Of a stretch of 64,000 nucleotides of DNA, positions 34,375-43,848 are shown in pieces. The position numbers and the translations under genes were made by a program. Numbering within the stretch: position 1 is the first letter of the stretch; each line of letters opens with the position of its first letter. Source of the DNA: Brevibacillus brevis (GTDB lineage: Bacteria; Bacillota; Bacilli; Brevibacillales; Brevibacillaceae); NCBI RefSeq assembly GCF_022026395.1, contig NZ_CP041767.1, positions 4,918,501-4,982,500 on the forward strand. Direction: 5' to 3'. The notes beneath the pieces were generated by a model. The model did no database searches. It saw nothing but the letters and a program-made list of their open reading frames with translations, and had not been told where the DNA came from.

Positions 34375-35904
34375 ATGGCAGTCCTGTCCATGCAAAATCC
34401 CGCCACTGGAGAGCTGCTTGGCGCTTTACAGGAAGCGACTCCAGAACAAGTAGAAGACGCGATGGTACGTGCGCGTCTTGCCTTTCCAGCTTGGTCCACG
34501 ACATCGTTGGCCGAGCGTCTGGACTATTTGACACGGTTGCGGCACTATTTAGTCGATCACGGCGAAGAAATCGCCCGAAAAATTAGTGAGGCTACCGGAA
34601 AAGTTACATTGGAAGCGTACATGACCGAAATTTTCGTCACTGTCGACACGATCCGCTTTTATGAAAAACATGCCTATCAGATGCTGGCCGATCAGCCAGT
34701 ACCAACCTCTATCGTATTATGGCCGAAGAAATCGTATATCCACTACAAGCCGATGGGTGTCGTCGCGGTCATTTCTCCGTGGAATTATCCGTTTCAGCTT
34801 GCCATTATTCCCGTATTATCTGCGCTGGTAGCAGGCAATACCGTTATTTTAAAACCTTCCGAGGTGACTGCCTCTACCGGACTGCTCATGGAAGAGGTTT
34901 TTTCCGCTGTTTCTATGCCAGTTGGAGTCGTAACCGTCCTGCATGGGGGACGCGAAGCTGGACAGGCGCTGGTAGCTGCGCGCCCAGATAAAATATTTTT
35001 CACAGGCTCTGTTGCGACAGGCAAAAAAATTATGGCGGCAGCTTCGGAGCATTTGATCCCTGTTGAATTGGAGCTGGGCGGGAAGGACCCGATGATCGTA
35101 TTTGAAGACGCTCATTTGGAACGGGCAGCAAATGGCGCGGTGTGGGGGGCTTTTACGAACTCTGGACAGGTGTGTATGTCTGTTGAACGTCTTTTTGTCC
35201 ATGAAAAGGTATATCCTGAGTTTCTCAAGCTAGTCACTGAAAAAACAAAAGCATTGCGCCAAAGCTATCCGAATGAGGCCGAGGTCGGTTCGATGACGTC
35301 TTCCCAACAAATCGGCATTGTCCGTGAGCATGTGAGCGAAGCGCTGGCTGCGGGCGCGACTTCAGTCACCGGAGGACTTCCTTCCTCTGACAGCATGTAT
35401 ATCGCGCCGACCATTCTCACAAACGTGACGACTGAAATGAAAATCATGCGGGAAGAGACCTTTGGTCCAGTGCTGCCCATCATGACTTTTTCCACCGAAG
35501 AGGAGGCTGTCCGCCTGGCTAATAGCTCACCGTACGGACTGAATGCCTCCGTATGGTCAGCCGATAAAACAAAAGCGGATCGCGTAGCTCGTCAGCTCGA
35601 CAGCGGCAATGTGTGCATCAACGACGTCATTATCAGCTACGCCAATCCCCATCTTCCTTTTGGCGGGGTCAAACAGAGCGGTATTGGCCGTTATCGTGGA
35701 CCTTCAGGACTGCAAGCCTTTACGCACAGCATCTCTGTCATCCATGATCCGGGCAAACGCAAACGTGAGTTCAACTGGTATCCGTATACGAAAGATCAAG
35801 AGCTCACCTTCATCGGTTTGACGAACCTGTTATACGGCAAGCTCCAAAATGTAAATCGCCGGACTTTGGGTGCGATCTGGCGCGAATTCAGGCGTCTGTT
35901 CTAA
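34375..35904 (+). CDS. Aldehyde dehydrogenase family protein
   Basis: The 509-residue enzyme has the catalytic set of the ALDH superfamily: Asn137 in SPWNYPF, Lys160 in ILKPSE, Glu233 in ELGGKDP and Cys267 in NSGQVCMSVER. A C-terminal tail after about residue 460 (YPYTKDQELTFIGLTNLLYG) is longer than in many ALDHs and ends in a hydrophobic-basic segment. It oxidises an aldehyde to an acid with NAD(P). The close TetR gene suggests induction by substrate. The specific substrate cannot be named. Confidence 0.9.
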   Translation: MAVLSMQNPATGELLGALQEATPEQVEDAMVRARLAFPAWSTTSLAERLDYLTRLRHYLVDHGEEIARKISEATGKVTLEAYMTEIFVTVDTIRFYEKHAYQMLADQPVPTSIVLWPKKSYIHYKPMGVVAVISPWNYPFQLAIIPVLSALVAGNTVILKPSEVTASTGLLMEEVFSAVSMPVGVVTVLHGGREAGQALVAARPDKIFFTGSVATGKKIMAAASEHLIPVELELGGKDPMIVFEDAHLERAANGAVWGAFTNSGQVCMSVERLFVHEKVYPEFLKLVTEKTKALRQSYPNEAEVGSMTSSQQIGIVREHVSEALAAGATSVTGGLPSSDSMYIAPTILTNVTTEMKIMREETFGPVLPIMTFSTEEEAVRLANSSPYGLNASVWSADKTKADRVARQLDSGNVCINDVIISYANPHLPFGGVKQSGIGRYRGPSGLQAFTHSISVIHDPGKRKREFNWYPYTKDQELTFIGLTNLLYGKLQNVNRRTLGAIWREFRRLF

Positions 35905-35927
35905 CCACACCAGTAGGCTGCTGCTCC

Positions 35928-37046
35928 TTATTTCAGTGTCCCAAAACCAACGATATCCACATGAACTCTGACATTAAATTTCGCTTTTTTATATAGGGCG
36001 AGACCCGTTTCGCGTGTCCATTTGCCATAATATTTTTGGCGAATGCTCTCCTCTAGCTGCGCCGGGTCAACCCCTTGCTTTTGAAAACGCACCAACATCT
36101 CCATGCTTTCCTTTTTGATCCGTTTCTCAAGCTCTTGAATCAAGGTCCGAAATTGAGTCCGCTTCTCCAAATCCTTGTTGCCTGAATAGCCTACCAGCAT
36201 TCCTCTTACTTTAAGATCGATGTGGATGACAGGCTTTTTCAGGCTGCCTTCGCTTCTTACTTTCGTTTTTGCCCGCACAAAATCGAAGACGACCTTTTCC
36301 CTTTGTTTTTTACCTGTTTTCGTCTCGTGCTGGAACTCGAAGCTCATACGTGGCAAGCGTTCTCTTCCCAGAAACCCCTGAACCAGCTTCCCCTCTCGCT
36401 GTGAGTACATTCCGATCATCCTGTCCACTCGAAAAAGTGCAGCCTTGGTGATCTGAATCTCTCCGTCACTTTGAATGAGATAAGGAAGATTGGGGTCCAT
36501 CGTGTTGCTGGTCATCATAAAAACAAAATCGTGAATGGTCGCAAATGACGAAAAGGCCGTTTCCACTCGCGGACGAAGCAAGCTGTTCAAATACGTGTTG
36601 ATTTCCGGCCTGTGGTTATAGGTTTTTTTGATAACATCTTTCGCTTTTCCTTGTACGACGGCAATGTATACATTTTCTCCTACAATCGGATTGCGGTAGA
36701 GATCAAGGATGACTTTTCCGATCCCTACTTTGCGGGCGTATTCTTCACTGAACAAAATCACACGCAATTGAGAGAGAGACATGCTCCTCTCTGCTTTTGT
36801 CGCGAGATTCAGCATCGCCTCGCTCGTCATCGAAGCAAAAGTCGAGTAAACCTGCGTGGATTCCTTATTTTTGGAGGGAACCGGTACCGATACGGTGACA
36901 TCTATTTTTTCACGATCTACATAATCGAAGCCCATAACCCCAATCATGGCCATGTCTTCCAGTGCTGGCCGTTCGAGTTCGCGTCCGCACCCGCAAAGGC
37001 TGAGTAAGAGGATAACCGTAACAATGAACCAGCTTGCCCTCTTCAT
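35928..37046 (-). CDS. Ger(x)C-family spore germinant receptor C subunit (lipoprotein)
   Basis: The 372-residue protein has a lipoprotein signal with LCGC at about residues 17-20 followed by RELERPALEDMAMIGVMGFDYV, the Ger(x)C beginning. The C-terminal domain is the usual Ger(x)C fold. It sits on the outer face of the spore inner membrane and forms a receptor with A and B subunits. Its start overlaps the B-subunit stop by 4 nt. The closest named group cannot be chosen safely (GerKC-like). Last gene of the operon. Confidence 0.9.
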   Translation of the reverse strand: MKRASWFIVTVILLLSLCGCGRELERPALEDMAMIGVMGFDYVDREKIDVTVSVPVPSKNKESTQVYSTFASMTSEAMLNLATKAERSMSLSQLRVILFSEEYARKVGIGKVILDLYRNPIVGENVYIAVVQGKAKDVIKKTYNHRPEINTYLNSLLRPRVETAFSSFATIHDFVFMMTSNTMDPNLPYLIQSDGEIQITKAALFRVDRMIGMYSQREGKLVQGFLGRERLPRMSFEFQHETKTGKKQREKVVFDFVRAKTKVRSEGSLKKPVIHIDLKVRGMLVGYSGNKDLEKRTQFRTLIQELEKRIKKESMEMLVRFQKQGVDPAQLEESIRQKYYGKWTRETGLALYKKAKFNVRVHVDIVGFGTLK

Positions 37047-38131
37047 GATACCCGCTCTCCTCTACCGAACTTCAAGGAATGAAGCAATAACAAAAAAATA
37101 GGCCATAAGATCAATCCATAGGCTATGTAAACAGTCACCTTGTCATAAATGTAGCGTTGTTTTTCTACAGATAATGGCCCCACAATGAATAAAAACGAAA
37201 TGATGGTCGGTAAAAGCAGATGCCACAGCCGAGTCTTTTCTGCCATTTCTTCAAGCCCTGTACGCGCAACCCACAAATATCCCGTACTCGTGCTGAGAAT
37301 GAGGAAGACCCAGAGACCAATCCCGAGATTTTCGATCCGCTCCAAAAAAGACAGCTCTACAGCCTTAAACAAATTCAAAATGGGATAAATGAGATTTTCC
37401 ATTTGCCATTCGGAAAAATAAGCTATGCTTGTGAGCAAGACCATGACATACAACAAAACCACGATCCATACCCCAATCAGCACATGCTTGTGTGCCTTGT
37501 TCTTCTCTTGGATATACGGGTAGAAAAACAGAACCAATTCATACCCAAGCATACTCGCGTAAGAATTGTGCACGGTTTCGGCTATACTGCGCCAATCTGT
37601 ATTAAATAGAGGAAAAATATGTGTGAATCCTCCCTTTTGAAATCCGTACTGCAAAAGAAAAACCATCCAGCCGGTAAAAAAGAAGGTTAGCAGGCAAAAA
37701 CGCGCGATTAATTTGATGCCGCCATTTGTAATGTAGACCATCGTCAAAGTCAATCCGAGCAACGGCAATGTGGCTGTCTGATTGCTCAGCATGGAGGTTT
37801 GCACCAGCCTGACATATCCTTCATTGGCGGTAGATACATTCAGAATGGCGTAGACGATAATCAAGATATTGAAACAGCGTCCCAGCCATTTTCCCAACAG
37901 CTTTTCGTGAATCCGAAACAGATTATCCTCTGGATAGCGACGGCACAAGGCCATCATCGGAATTAACGTTAAGCTGACGATGCATCCCAACAAAATCGGA
38001 GACCACCACAGATTGTAGCCTAGTTTGCTGGCAGAATGAGCCAGTCCAAGTAAATTGACCCCCACCATCGTATTCATAATCAATCCGATTACCAGGATCG
38101 GATTCAGGCTGTGAATTCTCCCTCTATCCAT
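37043..38131 (-). CDS. Spore germinant receptor B subunit (GerAB/ArcD family permease)
   Basis: The 362-residue polytopic protein has about ten membrane helices and belongs to the GerAB/APC-type permease family; it binds the germinant in the inner membrane. ATG 38131 lies 9 nt after GGGGAGG; an ATG at 38161 sits inside the A-subunit gene and lacks a site. The germinant is unknown (amino acid, sugar or other). Confidence 0.9.
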   Translation of the reverse strand: MDRGRIHSLNPILVIGLIMNTMVGVNLLGLAHSASKLGYNLWWSPILLGCIVSLTLIPMMALCRRYPEDNLFRIHEKLLGKWLGRCFNILIIVYAILNVSTANEGYVRLVQTSMLSNQTATLPLLGLTLTMVYITNGGIKLIARFCLLTFFFTGWMVFLLQYGFQKGGFTHIFPLFNTDWRSIAETVHNSYASMLGYELVLFFYPYIQEKNKAHKHVLIGVWIVVLLYVMVLLTSIAYFSEWQMENLIYPILNLFKAVELSFLERIENLGIGLWVFLILSTSTGYLWVARTGLEEMAEKTRLWHLLLPTIISFLFIVGPLSVEKQRYIYDKVTVYIAYGLILWPIFLLLLHSLKFGRGERVS

Positions 38132-38135
38132 CTCC

Positions 38136-39638
38136 CTAGTCCTCCCCAACTGGCCGGACATGCTTTTGCTTTGCCCGGGACATGCGGTTTCGATTGACGA
38201 TAAACCTCAATGGCGCACGTACGAGACTATTCATCAAATCGGTCCATTGACGCGGAACTCCCGGGGTCATGTACGGAGTCCCGAGCGAAGTCAGATTGAG
38301 CAAATGCGCGAATAAAAACGACAGTGCCAGCATCTGGCCGTACATGCCCAATACGCCTGCCATCAAGATAAAACCATAGCGAACGAGCCGAATCGCATTA
38401 CTCATCAAAAAATTGGGTGGCACAAAAGAAAGCAGCGCTGATACAGAAACAAGGACGATCAGGATATTACTGGCTAACCCTGCTTGTACGGAGGCTGTCC
38501 CGATCACGATACCGCCAACGATACCGATTGTTTGACCGATTTTAGTCGGCATGCGTATCCCTGCTTCTCTCAAAATCTCGATGACGAGCTCAATAATGAG
38601 CACCTCGATCACTGGCGGAAAAGGCACCCGACTGCGCGATTCAGACAAAATCGTCAGCAAAGCGGGTGGAAGCATTTCCGGATGATACGTCAAGACAGAG
38701 ACATAGCTGGAGGTAAGCATGATGGTGATAAATAAACCGAAAAAGCGAATCATCCGCAGCAAGCTCGCCGTTGACCATCGATTGTAAAAGTCTTCGGGGC
38801 TGCTAAACATCTCCAGAAAGGAAGTCGGACAGATAGCAGCATCCGGACTGCCATTCAGCATGATCACGATTCTGCCGTCCAATAAGGCTGCTGTTGCATT
38901 GTCAGGCCGACCCGTCAAGCCAAATTGCGGGAACGGAGAGTACGGCTTGTCCTCCAGCATTTGCTTTAAGACAGGCATCCCGACAAATCCAGGGTAAATG
39001 ACATTGTCGAGCCGTTTTTTCACGCGCTCCACATTTTCTGCGCTCGCGATGTTGTCCAGATAAATCACAGCTACCTTGTTGTGCGCCTCGGTGCCAATCG
39101 AGTAGCTCGATACTTTCAGATGAGGCGTAGCCATTCTTCTCCGAAGCAAGGACAAATTGATCTCCAGCATTTCAACAAAGGAATCTTGCGGTCCAAGGAC
39201 GGTCGCCTCCGTCTCGGATTTCGTAATGGAACGATGCGCGACCTGAAATGTATTCACATGCAGAATGAGATCCCTTTCCAGGAAAAACAAGATGGTATGA
39301 CCGCGTAGCAAGTTACTCATCAACGTCTCCATATCGTCAAGAAGACATTCCTGTGAGAAAGGGAGCACCTGCATCGGGTCTTTCCCGTCGGAACGCTGCA
39401 ACGGAAGAAAGACATTCTCATAAATCTGGGACACATCCACCAGCGTATCGAGAAAAAAAACGTGTACCTCTTCGTCATTCATCTTCAATGACAAGCTGCT
39501 GAGGTCATCCACGTTTTGCATGCACTGTTTTACCATTTCAGGTGTAATTTGTTCGCTTCGCCGCGCTTGTACCGAACTGATGCGCCGCTTTGTTTGTATG
39601 GCCTCTACCTGCGCTCTCCACCAATCAGTCGGCTTCAC
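38136..39638 (-). CDS. Spore germinant receptor A subunit (GerAA/GerKA family)
   Basis: The 500-residue protein has a cytosolic N-terminal domain of about 270 residues (LFLDTLVD, VAVIYLDNIAS, FPQFGLTGRPDNATAALLDG) followed by about five membrane helices (LLRMIRFFGLFITIMLTSSY onward). It forms the channel-like subunit of the germinant receptor. GTG 39638 has AGGGGGATC before it. It is the first gene of an A-B-C operon with near-zero gaps. No convincing sigma-G promoter was recognised in the 125 bases upstream. Confidence 0.92.
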   Translation of the reverse strand: MKPTDWWRAQVEAIQTKRRISSVQARRSEQITPEMVKQCMQNVDDLSSLSLKMNDEEVHVFFLDTLVDVSQIYENVFLPLQRSDGKDPMQVLPFSQECLLDDMETLMSNLLRGHTILFFLERDLILHVNTFQVAHRSITKSETEATVLGPQDSFVEMLEINLSLLRRRMATPHLKVSSYSIGTEAHNKVAVIYLDNIASAENVERVKKRLDNVIYPGFVGMPVLKQMLEDKPYSPFPQFGLTGRPDNATAALLDGRIVIMLNGSPDAAICPTSFLEMFSSPEDFYNRWSTASLLRMIRFFGLFITIMLTSSYVSVLTYHPEMLPPALLTILSESRSRVPFPPVIEVLIIELVIEILREAGIRMPTKIGQTIGIVGGIVIGTASVQAGLASNILIVLVSVSALLSFVPPNFLMSNAIRLVRYGFILMAGVLGMYGQMLALSFLFAHLLNLTSLGTPYMTPGVPRQWTDLMNSLVRAPLRFIVNRNRMSRAKQKHVRPVGED

Positions 39639-39702
39639 GTTAGATCCCCCTTTTTTTCAGGAAAATCTTTCTTACTTTGACCTACCCGTGGTGATTTTAT
39701 CC

Positions 39703-39736
39703 AAAAAAATAGAAAACGGGAGCCAAAGCCCCCGTT
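39703..39736 (-). terminator. Terminator after the rib operon?
   Basis: AACGGG / CCCGTT stem followed by a T tract with one A on the minus strand. It lies about 30 nt beyond ribH and would end the riboflavin operon. Confidence 0.7.
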
Positions 39737-39764
39737 GAACTATCTCGCTACCCATATGAAATGA

Positions 39765-40229
39765 TTAGGCGAACTGCTTAGATAAGTTAGCCATTTCGAT
39801 CGCTGCCGTTGCGGCTTCCCAGCCTTTGTTGCCTGCTTTGGTTCCTGCTCGCTCGATGGCTTGCTCGATATTGTCTGTCGTCAAAACACCAAAAATAACG
39901 GGTACCCCAGTGGATAAAGATAGGGACGCGACTCCTTTTGCGGTCTCATTGCAGACATAATCGAAGTGTGGAGTGGAGCCACGAATGACAGCTCCCAATG
40001 TAACAACTGCATCATAGCGACCGGATTCCGCCATTTTTTTGGCGATCAACGGAATTTCAAATGCCCCCGGAACCCATGCCACGTCTACCTGCTCCTCTTC
40101 TACGCCATGACGCTTCAAGGCATCAAGGGCCCCTCCGACCAGCTTGCTTACGATCAATTCATTAAAACGTCCTGCCACAATCCCTACACGCAAACCTGTT
40201 CCAACCAAATGTCCTTCGAATGTTCTCAT
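39765..40229 (-). CDS. ribH: 6,7-dimethyl-8-ribityllumazine synthase
   Basis: The 154-residue protein has lumazine synthase blocks: [23 protein letters not shown] (about residues 20-42), [25 protein letters not shown] and [11 protein letters not shown]. It condenses the aminouracil with dihydroxybutanone phosphate to form 6,7-dimethyl-8-ribityllumazine. It is the last gene of the four-gene rib operon, 16 nt after ribBA. Confidence 0.95.
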   Translation of the reverse strand: MRTFEGHLVGTGLRVGIVAGRFNELIVSKLVGGALDALKRHGVEEEQVDVAWVPGAFEIPLIAKKMAESGRYDAVVTLGAVIRGSTPHFDYVCNETAKGVASLSLSTGVPVIFGVLTTDNIEQAIERAGTKAGNKGWEAATAAIEMANLSKQFA

Positions 40230-40245
40230 CGCTTATTCCCTCTCC

Positions 40246-41445
40246 TTATCTGTGCAGATGAAGCAGGTGGCCCAGCTTCTCTTGTTTTGTTGTCAGGTAC
40301 TGTTTATTGTGCAGATGCTCCGGCATTTGAATCGGCACCCGTTCTTCTACTGTCAAACCGTAGCCAGTAAGCCCACGGATTTTTCGTGGGTTATTGGTCA
40401 AAAGCCGCATGCGTTGCACACCTAAATCCCGCAAAATTTGCGCACCAATACCGTAATCTCGCAGATCAGCGGCGAATCCTAGCTTTTCATTGGCCTCAAC
40501 CGTATCCAAGCCTTCCTCCTGCAGCTTGTAGGCACGGAGCTTATTAATCAAGCCAATGCCTCTGCCCTCCTGGCGCATGTACAATAAAATGCCGCGTCCG
40601 TTCGCTTCGATCTGTTCCAATGCAGCGTGCAGCTGTGGACCGCAGTCGCAGCGGTATGACCCGAAAATATCGCCTGTCAAGCACTCCGAGTGCACGCGAA
40701 CGAGAATGGGCTCATCCGGTCCGATCTCTCCCTTAATGAGAGCCACATGCTCTTTGCCATCCAGCTCGTTCGTATAGGCCGCTATTCGAAAATCACCGTA
40801 GGCGGTCGGAAGCTGCACTTCGATTTCCTTTTTCACCATGGATTCCGTCCGCATCCGATACGCTATCAGGTCTGCAATCGTAATCAGCTTGAACTCAAAG
40901 CGGCGTGCAATCTCTACCAATTCCGGCAGACGTGCCATGGAGCCATCCTCGTTCATAATTTCGCAAATGACTCCCGCTGGAATGCCCCCCGCCAAGCGAG
41001 CCAAATCAACTGCCGCCTCCGTGTGACCCGCTCTGCGCAATACACCGCCAGACTTCGCGATTAACGGAAAAATATGTCCCGGTCTGCGGAAATCTTCTGC
41101 GGTCTTCTGCTCATTGAGCATCGCCAAGACCGTTTGAGAGCGCTCGTGAGCGGATATCCCTGTGTGTGTGCTCCCTTCATCGATAGACACGGTAAAAGCC
41201 GTTCCTTGCTTGTCTGTATTGGCATTCACCATCGGAGCCAGCTGCAAGCGAGTTGCGTGCTCTTCTGTCACCGGCACGCACACGAGTCCCCTGCCATGCG
41301 TGACCATGAAGTTGATCATTTCAGGCGTAGCCGCTTCGGCCATGCAGACAAAATCTCCTTCATTTTCCCGATCCTCATCATCTACCACGATGACTGCCTT
41401 GCCCTGACGCAAATCTTCCAATGCTTCTTCTATGCGATGAAACAT
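40246..41445 (-). CDS. ribBA: Bifunctional 3,4-dihydroxy-2-butanone-4-phosphate synthase / GTP cyclohydrolase II
   Basis: The 399-residue protein fuses two enzymes. Residues about 1-200 are the RibB domain ([11 protein letters not shown] acid site, [13 protein letters not shown] and RRPGHIFPL). Residues about 205-399 are GTP cyclohydrolase II with zinc cysteines in [18 protein letters not shown] and the arginine-rich [10 protein letters not shown]. It supplies both precursors of riboflavin. It is third in the operon and 16 nt from ribE. Confidence 0.96.
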   Translation of the reverse strand: MFHRIEEALEDLRQGKAVIVVDDEDRENEGDFVCMAEAATPEMINFMVTHGRGLVCVPVTEEHATRLQLAPMVNANTDKQGTAFTVSIDEGSTHTGISAHERSQTVLAMLNEQKTAEDFRRPGHIFPLIAKSGGVLRRAGHTEAAVDLARLAGGIPAGVICEIMNEDGSMARLPELVEIARRFEFKLITIADLIAYRMRTESMVKKEIEVQLPTAYGDFRIAAYTNELDGKEHVALIKGEIGPDEPILVRVHSECLTGDIFGSYRCDCGPQLHAALEQIEANGRGILLYMRQEGRGIGLINKLRAYKLQEEGLDTVEANEKLGFAADLRDYGIGAQILRDLGVQRMRLLTNNPRKIRGLTGYGLTVEERVPIQMPEHLHNKQYLTTKQEKLGHLLHLHR

Positions 41446-41461
41446 GCTTACTCCCTCCTAC

Positions 41462-42118
41462 TCACGCGAAGCCATTTTCCTGCAAAAAGGCTAGACTGAG
41501 CCCGCCAGATTTTTCTGTACCGCCATGGTTTTGATAACCTAACAAGCGCTCCACATATTTGCCGATGACATCCGTTTCGAGATTCACCAAGTCCCCAGGT
41601 CGTCTGTCTGCAAGACTCGTATTCGCCAGCGTATGCGGAATGATCGAAACCGTAAAACCGCTATCGCTTACGTCCACCACGGTGAGACTGATGCCATCTA
41701 TGCAAATCGATCCACGGGCAATGACGTACTTCAACAGCTGCGGTTTGGCCTCAATCCGGAACACAACTGCATTCGCATTCACCTCTCGTGAAGCAACTAT
41801 TCCGGTCCCGTCTACATGTCCGGAGACGATATGCCCGCCGAATCGATCCCCCAGCCGCATCGCCCTTTCCAAATTCACTCGCTGTCCACTGCGTAATTTG
41901 CGCAAGCTCGTCTTATTCATTGTCTCTGGCATCACATCGACGCAAAACTGACGATTGGTATAAGAAGTAACCGTAAGGCAAATGCCATTGACCGAGATAC
42001 TGTCGCCGAGCTTCACCCCTTCAAGTACCTGCTGTGCGCGGATGACCAGTCGGCTCGCCTGTTCGTTCCCTTGAATCGATTCCATCACGCCCACTTCTTC
42101 GACCAGTCCCGTGAACAT
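41462..42118 (-). CDS. ribE: Riboflavin synthase alpha chain
   Basis: The 218-residue protein shows the internal duplication of two lumazine-binding domains: MFTGLVEEVG at the start and GDSISVNGICLTV, then HVDGTG and GSICIDGISLTVVDV. It dismutates two lumazines to give riboflavin. It is second in the operon, after ribD. Confidence 0.95.
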   Translation of the reverse strand: MFTGLVEEVGVMESIQGNEQASRLVIRAQQVLEGVKLGDSISVNGICLTVTSYTNRQFCVDVMPETMNKTSLRKLRSGQRVNLERAMRLGDRFGGHIVSGHVDGTGIVASREVNANAVVFRIEAKPQLLKYVIARGSICIDGISLTVVDVSDSGFTVSIIPHTLANTSLADRRPGDLVNLETDVIGKYVERLLGYQNHGGTEKSGGLSLAFLQENGFA

Positions 42119-42137
42119 GCTCTCTCCTCCTCACCTG

Positions 42138-43244
42138 CTACGTCTGATCCTCCCATTGTGGGTACCCGCTAATCTGTACATCGCCTTTCCCAATCGGAGT
42201 GATCATGACATTTGTCAGCTGCACTGCTTCTCCCATCGTTGCAAAGCCTTGACCACCGAACGGCGAGGGCGCACCGCTTCCTCCGATCAGCTTTAGCGCG
42301 ATATGGCTCACGACCTTCTGAATCGCTCTCGCCTGCAAAAAGGAGCCGTTTACTTCCTGTCCGCCTTCCACAAGCAACGAGGTAATCCCCAGCTCCCCCA
42401 ACGTATCTAGCACCTTTTCCACGCGAATTGGCCCTGCCGTTGTGATGACCTTAACTCCTCTTGCCGCAAGCAGTTCATGCTTTTCCCTTGGGGCTGCATC
42501 TGTCGTAAAGATCCATGTCTTCGCATCTGTATTCTGAACGACACGGGCATCCAGCGGCGTACGTAATTGGCTGTCCAAAATCACGCGAACTGGCTGGCTC
42601 CCAAAACGCTGCTCTCCCTTGCGAGCCGTCAACAGTGGGTCATCAGCGAGAATCGTCCCAACTCCAACCAGGATTGCATCATGCTGCCTGCGAAGTTCAT
42701 GCACCTCTGCCCGAGCCTCTGCACCAGTAATCCACCGACTGTGTCCCGTGACCGAAGCAATTTTTCCGTCCAATGTACTGGCCGTCTTTACCGTCACAAA
42801 TGGACGTCTGGTTTGGATGTAATGGAAAAAGACTTCATTGAGCGCCTTCGCTTCCTCTTCTCTCACGCCCACAGCCACTTCTACTCCTGCTGCCCGCAGC
42901 ATCTCGATGCCTCGTCCCGCCACCAATGGATTCGGATCGAGCGTAGCTACAACCACACGACGTACATCAGCTGCGATCAACGCTTCTGCACACGGCGGTG
43001 TTTTCCCATAGTGACTGCAAGGCTCCAGCGTCACATATACGGTCGCACCTTGCGCTTTTTCCCCAGCCATCCGCAGTGCGTGCACCTCAGCATGGGGCTC
43101 TCCTGCCCGCAGATGCGCTCCCATTCCCACGATGGTTCCCTCTTTCACAATCACAGCTCCGACCATGGGATTCGGGCTGGTTTGGCCTCGTGCCGATCGT
43201 GCCAGCTCCAGCGCCAGATCCATGTACTTGCTGTCCTGTTCCAT
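42138..43244 (-). CDS. ribD: Diaminohydroxyphosphoribosylaminopyrimidine deaminase / reductase
   Basis: The 368-residue bifunctional enzyme has an N-terminal zinc deaminase (HAEVHAL at about residues 50-56, PCSHYGKTPPC at 76-86). The C-terminal reductase domain (RPFVTVKTASTLDGKIA to LLVEGGQEVNGSFL) follows. It performs the second and third steps of riboflavin synthesis. It is the first gene of the operon; two FMN riboswitches and two terminators lie within the 600-nt leader upstream. Confidence 0.96.
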   Translation of the reverse strand: MEQDSKYMDLALELARSARGQTSPNPMVGAVIVKEGTIVGMGAHLRAGEPHAEVHALRMAGEKAQGATVYVTLEPCSHYGKTPPCAEALIAADVRRVVVATLDPNPLVAGRGIEMLRAAGVEVAVGVREEEAKALNEVFFHYIQTRRPFVTVKTASTLDGKIASVTGHSRWITGAEARAEVHELRRQHDAILVGVGTILADDPLLTARKGEQRFGSQPVRVILDSQLRTPLDARVVQNTDAKTWIFTTDAAPREKHELLAARGVKVITTAGPIRVEKVLDTLGELGITSLLVEGGQEVNGSFLQARAIQKVVSHIALKLIGGSGAPSPFGGQGFATMGEAVQLTNVMITPIGKGDVQISGYPQWEDQT

Positions 43245-43285
43245 ACCGCACTCCTTTCTGTTCCATCATTCCAGCCAAGCACAAC

Positions 43286-43322
43286 GCAAAAAGCCCTTGA
43301 AACCTCACAACGTTTCAGGGCA
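43286..43322 (-). terminator. Expression-platform terminator of the ribD-proximal FMN riboswitch
   Basis: GCCCTGAAAC / GTTTCAAGGGC stem followed by TTTTT on the minus strand, 40 nt before ribD. Confidence 0.85.
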
Positions 43323-43378
43323 TAGGGAAAGAAGCCTTATCTCATCTGTTTTTGAAAAAACAAATGAAGAAAGCAAAA

Positions 43379-43517
43379 AATCTTCTTCCATCCGGACTGT
43401 ACCGTCGGCTCTGGACTTTCACCAGATCAGTCGCTGCAAGCGTGGTCAGCGAGTCGCGGGCTCAGACGTACGTACGCCATTACCGCCGGTCAGGAATTTC
43501 ACCTTGCCCTGAAGATT
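43379..43517 (-). ncRNA. FMN riboswitch (RFN element), ribD-proximal copy
   Basis: The minus strand shows the conserved RFN blocks: AATCTTCAGGGCAAGG, GTGAAATTCCTGACCGGCGG, AGCCCGCGA, GTGAAAGTCC and GACGGTACAGTCCGGATGG. The closing stem AATCTTC / GAAGATT is at the ends. It binds FMN and controls ribD through the terminator at 43286-43322. It is a second, slightly diverged copy of the element at 43637-43776. Confidence 0.93.
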
Positions 43518-43540
43518 GTCGCTATGAAGTTTTATGAAAA

Positions 43541-43576
43541 ATAAAAACGCCCATGAATATTATGCTCAGGGCGTTC
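43541..43576 (-). terminator. Expression-platform terminator of the promoter-proximal FMN riboswitch
   Basis: AACGCCC / GGGCGTT stem with further loop pairing and a T tract on the minus strand, between the two aptamers. Confidence 0.8.
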
Positions 43577-43636
43577 AGAAAGAAGCCTCGCTTCTACCGT
43601 TTTTTGAAAAAAACAGCGAAACAGGCCGTTCCAAAT

Positions 43637-43776
43637 ACCTTCTCCCATCCGGACTGTACCGTCGGCCTTGGATTTGCACCAAGTCAGTCGCTATCAACTG
43701 CTTCGATAGCGAGTCGCGGGCTCAGACGTGCGTTCGTCATTACCGCCGGTCGGGAATTTCACCCTACCCTGAAGGC
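43637..43776 (-). ncRNA. FMN riboswitch (RFN element), promoter-proximal copy
   Basis: The minus strand carries CCTTCAGGGTAGGGTGAAAT, CCCGACCGGCGGTAATGACG, GAGCCCGCGA, GGTGCAAATCC and GACGGTACAGTCCGGATGGG, closed by CCTTC / GAAGG. It is about 140 nt long and about 11 nt after the predicted start site. It has its own downstream terminator and lies upstream of a second full riboswitch. Confidence 0.93.
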
Positions 43777-43794
43777 TGGTATTCAGTTAGGCAA

Positions 43795-43822
43795 AGTATA
43801 GCATATTTTTCGCTATTGTCTG
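43795..43822 (-). promoter_or_regulatory. Promoter of the rib operon
   Basis: The minus strand has the extended -10 TGCTATACT and, 16 nt before it, CAGACA as a weak -35. The predicted start is about 12 nt before the first riboswitch. Confidence 0.55.
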
Positions 43823-43848
43823 TAATCATTTATTGGAGAAGTGCACTT

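Noticed and set aside
38136..38161. Start of the germinant receptor B gene inside the A gene (ATG 38161)
   Set aside because: The ATG at 38131 has a better ribosome site (GGGGAGG, 9 nt) and leaves a small gap instead of an overlap.
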